Below, piece by piece: positions 58,435-64,000 of a stretch of DNA of 64,000 nucleotides. Within the stretch, counting starts at the first letter, position 1. Each line of letters opens with the position of its first letter. The notes under the pieces were generated by a model. The model saw nothing but the letters and a program-made list of their open reading frames with translations, had not been told where the DNA came from and made no database searches. The stretch comes from Alentia gelatinosa (Eukaryota; Annelida; Polychaeta; Phyllodocida; Polynoidae), in NCBI GenBank assembly GCA_950022655.1, contig OX465583.1, positions 63,144,306 through 63,208,305 of the forward strand, given 5' to 3'. The position numbers were made by a program, and so were the translations under genes.

Positions 58435-58622
58435 TACTATTCTGTTCCGCTGATATGGTGAAGAGGCTGTCTTTTTAGGACAAACATACAAACAGTTTAG
58501 TCTACTAGATACGTGAGCCACTGTGAGTTCCTTGTAGCCAGACAACTCCCGTAAGATAAGGGAAGTTTTTTGTGGGAGCATGAAGCAAACTAGAAGTGAG
58601 CTTCTCGAGAGAGGTGCACTGA

Positions 58623-58911
58623 TTTATCTCATACCTGGTATTTTTGTCCCATAGACTTAACATTGGGAACTCGTTCACCATGCCCCTATGAGTACTGCAG
58701 TCCATTCTCGATGGTCTATATCCTGTGTGTCGTCCATTCTTTTAGTGCGCACAGGGGTGAGATGAATAAAGAAAGCAACTCGTTTCGTCCAAAGGCATTG
58801 TTCTCCAACTCATTTGAATGCTATGTGATATTCACTCAGCTATTGCCTCGTTCATATCACTTTGCATCAAACTCGTGTAGAACGACGTCTTTGACCAAAA
58901 CTTGTTTTTTT
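58623..58911. mobile_element. Copy of the 18118-18388 element
   Basis: ATCTCATACCTGGTATTTTT, CATAGACTTAACATTGGGAA, CTCCAACTCATTTGAATGCT and ATCAAACTCGTGTAGAACGA. Inverted copy at 48723-48990. Confidence 0.85.
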
Positions 58912-58936
58912 CTTTCTTATTACTATAAACCTATGT

Positions 58937-59240
58937 CCGAACATGTATGACATACTACCCGCTGCTACGGGTGTAGTATGAATAATGTTCGCGCCCTCGA
59001 TGACAGCAGGCAGTAGTGAATGGCAGTGGCTTTTGTAAAGTAAATAAAACGGCTTTTAAAACGATTAGGAGGTGTACAGTAATAAGAAAACGTAGTGACT
59101 GAGCCTGTACGGGTGGCCGTTCTTGGTCATTTGAAGCACAAATATGTCCCTCCGCCTGTGGCGTCGGGACATACCTTGCATCAAATTTGCTTAAACGGCT
59201 ACCCGTATGGGCTCAGTAACCACGTTTTCTTTTAATCCTA
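58937..59240. mobile_element. CTACCCGCTGCTACGGGTGT-type element
   Basis: GACATACTACCCGCTGCTAC, GTTCGCGCCCTCGATGACAG, CCCTCCGCCTGTGGCGTCGG and GGGCTCAGTAACCACGTTTT. The inverse order is found at 49740-50000. Confidence 0.8.
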
Positions 59241-59547
59241 CCACACAAGAGCCACTGCTAGTGTCTTTCCCTCTCCCTGTTGGTCTCCGCTACATATCCA
59301 CGACGCCTTAGCAGGAGGATTTTCTGCAGACGACAAGGTTGGGGGGGAGGGGGGTGGGCTCCAATTTGACGCGTTGCAAACGGCTACCCATACGGGCTCA
59401 GTAACCACGTTTTCTCTTAATCCTACCACACAAGAGCCCCTGCTAGTGTTTTTCCCTCTCCCTGTTGGTCTCTGTACACGACGCCTTTGCAGGAGGCTTT
59501 TCTGGAGACGACAAGGTCGGGGGTGGCTCCAATTTGACGCGTTGCGG
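59193..59547. repeat. 185-bp tandem duplication
   Basis: AAACGGCTACCCGTATGGGC at 59193 and AAACGGCTACCCATACGGGC at 59378 each begin a unit that runs through CCACACAAGAGCC, CTCCCTGTTGGTCTC, ACGACGCCTT and CTCCAATTTGACGCGTTGC. The second unit is about 15 bp shorter. Confidence 0.9.
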
Positions 59548-60333
59548 GCCTCTGTAATATGCAGCCTTTGTTGAGCTGCTCTTTTAGGAGCGGCTACTTG
59601 CTGCGGCTTTGTCCGCGCTTCACGTCCAGCCTCCCTCGTAAAGTAAATCACCTCAGGAGCAGCTCAGGTCACCATGCCAACCCGTGGTGAGCTGGTCACG
59701 ACACGGAGCGCGTGCCTGACGCGTGGCGACACTGCGGGCGCTACGTGCCCGGCATCCGCCATCTGCACACAGTGCCGCCCTCTGCTGGTAAGACGCTTTG
59801 AAAACAGTGTATAGGATTTCTAGGTTGTCTGCTCCACTTGACGTTCTGACACTCATATAAAAAAAATATAATTAGAGAAAGTTCAGTCGCTTTCTTGTTA
59901 TATTTCATGTTGTTTTGCCTAAGTCTTGCCACTCAGATGACCATGAGTTTCCTGCCTAAGCAAAAACCTGTGCCATGTGTTTCGTTACTGCTTCAATGTA
60001 AGTCAATACCAGGTATTATCTCTTGATGTATTTGTACATAATATACTAATATATACTAACATAATATTCAAGGTGGTTTTTTTGTTCCAAATATCGACTA
60101 TTTTCGATGTAACGTATGACCTGATATTATCAGAGTTTGTGATTGTCCTAATTATCTATGGACTGTCTCCATTGTCAAACCAGCCTCATCCTCTGTTTGG
60201 AGGCAGGATAAAGAATGAAAAAAAAAAGATTGGCCACCAACCTCTGTCTCCAACTTAGGTAAAATATTCACCCCCTCATCTCCATCGAGGGACATCGGAA
60301 ATTCGCCCAAACCTACCTCAAATGTAGTATTTA
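59548..60333. other. PP1 intron sequence, no gene seen
   Basis: Only short frames and an AT-rich segment. Confidence 0.45.
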
Positions 60334-60670
60334 TATAGAACGACCTGGCCATGCTGTACATGCTACAAAACGAGATGGGGAATTGTTGCTCTTCACGGAA
60401 CGAGGCCCAAGGCCGAGTTCCGTAAATAACGTCAATTCCCATCGAGTTTTGTAGCATGTACAAGCTTGGTGGGTCGTTCTATATTTACCCAAAATTAATC
60501 AAATCTTACCATACATTGGCATAGAAGACATGTCTAGTGAAAGCCCACACACTGCTGATGTTTCAACGTGTGCAGTATAACAGTGCACTGCACAGGATTC
60601 AGTATACAATACTACATAGGGAGTATCAGTACGTAGTTATCAAATATACTGCATGGGTATATAATAATTG
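60334..60670. mobile_element. Foldback element, copy 2
   Basis: 60334-60484 is a long hairpin: TATAGAACGACCTGGCCATG and ACAAGCTTGGTGGGTCGTTC, arms including CTACAAAACGAGATGGG. The distal end is CTGCATGGGTATATAA, as at 46949-47275. It lacks the flanking ~97-bp direct repeats of copy 1. Confidence 0.82.
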
Positions 60671-61941
60671 CAGGTCATTTGTTATTTGCTATGTCAAGTA
60701 ACTTCATAAATCTTTAACTTACAAGTGTTGTTATTCCAAGGTCAATTATTTCACTTCAATGTGAAGCCAATTCAAATCACTTCAGCCATTTTGAATTCGA
60801 CTGCTGCTTCCCCTTTAAAGGTGAAGGTCATGCCCACGGGAGCATGCCTTATCACAATTCTTCTGAGTCAATCTTAATGGCAGTTAATCATAAGATAACA
60901 GCTGCCCCCTCACTAGTGTACTATGAAACAGGAAGTGTGATGGGTAAAACAATATCTGCCCTGCTGCTGATACCTGAATACCATAATATACATTTTTTGG
61001 GACCAGGAAAAGGATATTCCAAGATGGCTGCACTTGGGAAGGAGGGAAAGATCTCTTGGGATAAACATTTAATTACACAGTAATGGAGTAACAAGGAGCA
61101 AAAAGAATGTTCATCATTGATGAATGAGCGTGCAATTATGAATGAATAATAATAAAAGGTTTCAGTTACATTCAGTCTTTCAGGGATAGTTTTCTGTAAC
61201 CCACTTGCATCTACTCAACCCATTTCTGCAACCGCCTGAGTCTAGGATCAGAACATATCAGCACCAGTGGGTCAATGAGGTATTTTGGTCTCTAGTGATT
61301 GGTCATGGCCAGCTGGGCATGCCTTTGAGACCCTGAGACACTGGCACCCTGACCCTTTCCCACTATCACATTTAATAGCATACAGATAGTGAAGGGATAG
61401 ATTTTACGCTGAAAGTGTATGTGAGCACTCTCCCCTTTAATAGCAACGTATTAAGTGCGCGCAAGCACGCTCTAATAAAGTAATGTGGGAATGAATCACA
61501 AGTTAACTTGTTATGTGTCTATTGAGTACAATGTTGCCTGGGTGGCCCAGGCATTGAAAAAACCCCTCGATCGCCCAGCATGTGCTACAACAACCAGCCC
61601 TGTTGTGGACAGGGCTGCTCACACTGGCTATCTCCAACTTGTTCATGTTGGTCTGGTCCGATCGCTTTCCGAGCTCGACACAAATATCTCAAAGCAAAGT
61701 ATGCTTTTGATAAATTCATACTCCCTACAAAACATTATTAGCTTAGCTAGTTGATAGCAAGATATAATTTCCTGTCTTTCTATGAAAAAAAAAGAAAATG
61801 TTGACATGAATAAGGGGCTTCGAGAGTACTGCACTCTACATGTACGAGTAAAGGTCTGATGGGAGAATGATTCACTCTTCCAGCAAAGATTCTTGTTCTG
61901 GTAGTAAGAATAGCAGCTAGGAGATTATATACACAATAATG
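60671..61941. other. PP1 intron sequence, no gene seen
   Basis: Frames at 60844 and 61485 are unrecognised. A short motif near 61460 (GCAAGCACGCTCTAATAAAG) recurs at 52055. No domain is visible. Confidence 0.5.
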
Positions 61942-62427
61942 ACTGGTTTTGTGTATGAATGGTTGTAATCTCCGAGTAGTTGACGCATAGTAATATCCAA
62001 GCGATTAGCGAGGATATTACGTCGTCACCTGCGAGGAGATTACGGTCACTCGTATACAAACCAGTCGTTATTGAATTTATTACCCACCTACAAGATTAAT
62101 AACAAGTCAATTGCAATTAAAAAGATTCTGTAAGCCATTTAGTTCCAAACACCATAACACTGTCAAGCCTGGCAGTAATTCGGTGTAGACTTACACCAAC
62201 AATATAGTTCGCCAATAACCCATGATTTTGGCATGCAAAGTGTGTTATGACAGTGATTTCTGATGGTAAATGAGATTGTTATGATTGATTCTAAATAATC
62301 AGCATTGAATAAACATTCAAGAAACATCCTCCTGCAGGAGATTCTGACATTCCAGAATCTCCAGGTAGCTAATTCCAGGTGCCCTATACATTTCCTATGG
62401 AGACTCCATAATAGGTGGGTAATAAAC
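61942..62427. mobile_element. Foldback segment joined to a TTTATTACCCACC element, complete
   Basis: 61942-62065 is a hairpin (ACTGGTTTTGTGTATGAATG with CTCGTATACAAACCAGT). 62078-62427 has termini TTTATTACCCACC and GGTGGGTAATAAA, with the interior shared with 7893-8215. The arrangement matches 23421-23748. Confidence 0.85.
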
Positions 62428-62565
62428 TGCTATCAAAGCTTAACATATGTGTAACTACTGTTTCTTAACTAAGTATCAAAATTCCTACATTCTGTATTCG
62501 CTTAGCTCATGTCGCTTACATTACACCAATCGTTGCCGATATCTACCTCACATAGTCCCTCTAAA

Positions 62566-62905
62566 AGCCATTTTCCACTGGCCGACTATTCGCCACCGAT
62601 CTGCAGTCGGGAACCACCGGTCGATTTTTAAGGTATACCAACGCGAGATTGGTAAACAGGAACTGGCACACGGAGAAGTGTTCAGCGATTAATTGTGCAT
62701 AGATTATGCAATAAGGCCACCACCGTCCGACTTGATCAACGACCGACAGAATCAAAGGGGTTTCAAATCGTTGGTGATGATCATTGTGTTTGGAGGACAG
62801 TCCTGTCGGTATGAACCTGTTAAATGCGACAAAAACAAGGCATACACAGCACCCTCAACAACTTTTAGGAGAACTCAATTCATCGGTGCTCTTTTTGTCA
62901 GCCAG
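62566..62905. mobile_element. AAGCCATTTTCCACTGG MITE, uninterrupted copy
   Basis: AAGCCATTTTCCACTGGCCG at the left and CAGCCAGTTGAAGATGGCAT at the right, 340 bp. It keeps the empty CAGCGATTAATTGTGCATAG site into which the Harbinger-like MITE inserted at 25825. Confidence 0.88.
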
Positions 62906-63360
62906 TTGAAGATGGCATTAAAACATATCATCCCTGTCTCTAAAATAACGTGAGAAAGTGGTTACTATACTTTAATTACCATGGTGCTGCATTACACAAG
63001 ATAATAGGTACCCCTCCCCGAACATAAACTGGGCATGATGAGTGATTTACATTATATACTCATTAAGTATATATGCGAGGTTAAAATAGTCACATGGTAC
63101 ATATTATATTCCTACATACCCATTTCCGAAACCTCTATAGTTACATACTGCTGCTGGGGGTGCAGTAATTATAGGTTAAGTAGCGAGGCTGACGTTTTCG
63201 TCCCAGGCTGACGTTTTCGTCCCGGGCTGACCATGTGACATAAAGAGCAGCGGGACGAAAACATAACTATTGCAGTTACTCGATAAGGGCGGCCATTTTT
63301 CTGGGGTTTTGCAGGAAAAGAAATAATCACTTTTTTCGATATTTAAAGGTATATAGGAAT
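62906..63360. other. PP1 intron, repeat fragments
   Basis: 63120-63175 is a start fragment of the CTACCCGCTGCT element. 63186-63230 has two tandem GGCTGACGTTTTCGTCCC units, with a relative at 50815-50850. No gene. Confidence 0.5.
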
Positions 63361-63508
63361 AGGGAAACCAAGTACCGGTGAGCAAAAGTTTAAAGTTACT
63401 CGGTAAGGCTCGGAAAAGTTACTGCCCGCGGCCAAGGCCTTGGGCAGTAATTTTTCTGAGCCTTACCTCGTAACTTTGAACTTTTGCTCACCGGAACATA
63501 GTTTCCCT
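63361..63508. mobile_element. Long perfect-type hairpin (foldback)
   Basis: Arms of about 70 bp: AGGGAAACC, CCGGTGAGCAAAAGTT, AAGTTACTCGGTAAGGCTC and GTTACTGCCC, pairing with GGGCAGTAA, GAGCCTTAC, AACTTTTGCTCACCGG and GTTTCCCT. The centre is GCGGCCAAGGCCTTGG. Confidence 0.88.
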
Positions 63509-63514
63509 CTAATA

Positions 63515-63735
63515 CACCTATGGCTGAACGTCTATGAAATACTACCCACTGCTAGAGGTGTAGTATAAATAATGTTCGGGCGCACTGAGCCCGTATTGAA
63601 TGTTCCGTCCTCAGCCTTTTCTCCCATAAGATACGTCTCTCCATCTCTGGCGTCGGGACATATTGTATGGGACAAAATACATTGAACGTAATCGCTACGG
63701 GCTCACTAACTACGTTTTTTCTTAGTACCCACTTG
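63515..63735. mobile_element. CTACCCACTGCTAGAGGTGT-type element
   Basis: Contains GAAATACTACCCACTGCTAG, AATAATGTTCGGGCGC, TCTCCATCTCTGGCGTCGGG and GGGCTCACTAACTACGTTTT. Same family as 58937-59240. Confidence 0.78.
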
Positions 63736-63760
63736 GTTATTCACAGTGATGAAGCCTTAC

Positions 63761-63874
63761 CTGGTGAGCTCGTACTATTAGGCTACAGTCGTGGCGCTTG
63801 AGGAACTGTCGGACGATATCCCCACCGAACGTGTAGGATACTCCCCTGTCATTCTCTCCCCAGCCAGTAATGTC
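63761..63874 (-). CDS. PP1 catalytic subunit-like phosphatase, exon with GENDRGV and RAHQ
   Basis: A 114-base exon, phase 0 at both ends. It encodes 38 residues from [17 protein letters not shown] to SLIVRAHQ, matching human PP1 residues 212-249. It contains Arg221 (phosphate binding, in ENDRG) and the metal ligand His248 (in RAHQ). Acceptor CACCTTGCAG and donor CAG|GTAAGG are strong. It joins in frame to the microexon at 51199-51237 across a 12.5-kb intron. The enzyme hydrolyses phosphoserine and phosphothreonine and normally takes its specificity from regulatory partners. The local stretch LDLICRAHQ of PP1 reads CSLIVRAHQ here, so Asp242 is Ser. The 5' exons with the remaining metal ligands lie outside the window. 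Confidence 0.93.
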
Positions 63875-64000
63875 CTGCAAGGTGCAAGGTCAAAAGGCAA
63901 AGGTCAAGCGCGATGCATTACCAAAATGTCCATACAGAGAAAAAAACACACTAAAAAGGCAATTAGGAGAAGTATAAAGCAAATGCAGCGTATCTCATAT

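Noticed and set aside
58193..58581. A 128-codon minus-strand ORF in the PP1 intron
   Set aside because: It overlaps the inverted-repeat element at 58034-58434 and shows no recognisable domain.

Overview
This is a repeat-rich animal nuclear genome segment of moderate AT content. The genes are far apart, there are spliced exons with GT/AG borders, and there are AATAAA signals, tRNA-derived SINEs and many short inverted-repeat elements. No bacterial features (operons, ribosome binding sites) are visible. The proteins look like those of an invertebrate. I cannot fix the phylum from sequence alone; amphioxus, a hemichordate or a lophotrochozoan would all be plausible.

Three genes are well supported. 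(1) and (2) are two intact, same-strand UDP-glycosyltransferase (UGT) genes with intronless coding regions, at 2526-4097 and 15536-17110. They are tandem paralogues of 523 and 524 residues, each with a signal peptide, a C-terminal membrane anchor and a KxKxx ER-retrieval tail. Both have Arg35 where the usual catalytic His is expected, while the partner Asp139 is kept. A central tract is far more alike between them than the rest, which suggests gene conversion. (3) On the minus strand are the last recognisable exons of a divergent protein phosphatase 1 (PP1) catalytic subunit. They lie at 63761-63874, 51199-51237 and 50146-50250, are all in phase 0, and are separated by introns of about 12.5 kb and 0.95 kb. 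The 5' part of that gene lies beyond the right edge. Its C-terminal exon was not identified with confidence.

The remainder is mostly non-coding. 1-18 kb: the UGT pair, several minisatellites (24 bp at 866-1650; 43 bp at 9685-10190; 63 bp at 11690-11985) and a 138-bp repeat present 3' of the first UGT and 5' of the second. 18-25 kb: dense small inverted-repeat (MITE-like) elements. 25.8-30.3 kb: an apparently perfect 2,241-bp tandem duplication made of nested MITEs, followed by an LTR-like segment. 30-36 kb: more MITEs and a stretch with promoter-like initiator codons. 36-39 kb: a polypurine block and an opposing polypyrimidine block of similar unit content. 40-50 kb: MITE clusters, including a 77-bp tandem triplication of one element end. 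50-64 kb: the PP1 introns, filled with foldback elements, dispersed repeats and a 19-bp minisatellite.

No autonomous transposase or reverse transcriptase was recognised, so these elements would need enzymes encoded elsewhere. The most interesting observations are the His-to-Arg change shared by both UGTs, a 28-bp MITE terminus that forms most of the predicted 5' UTR of the second UGT, the RVxF-groove changes in the PP1-like enzyme, and the modular MITE and foldback system.
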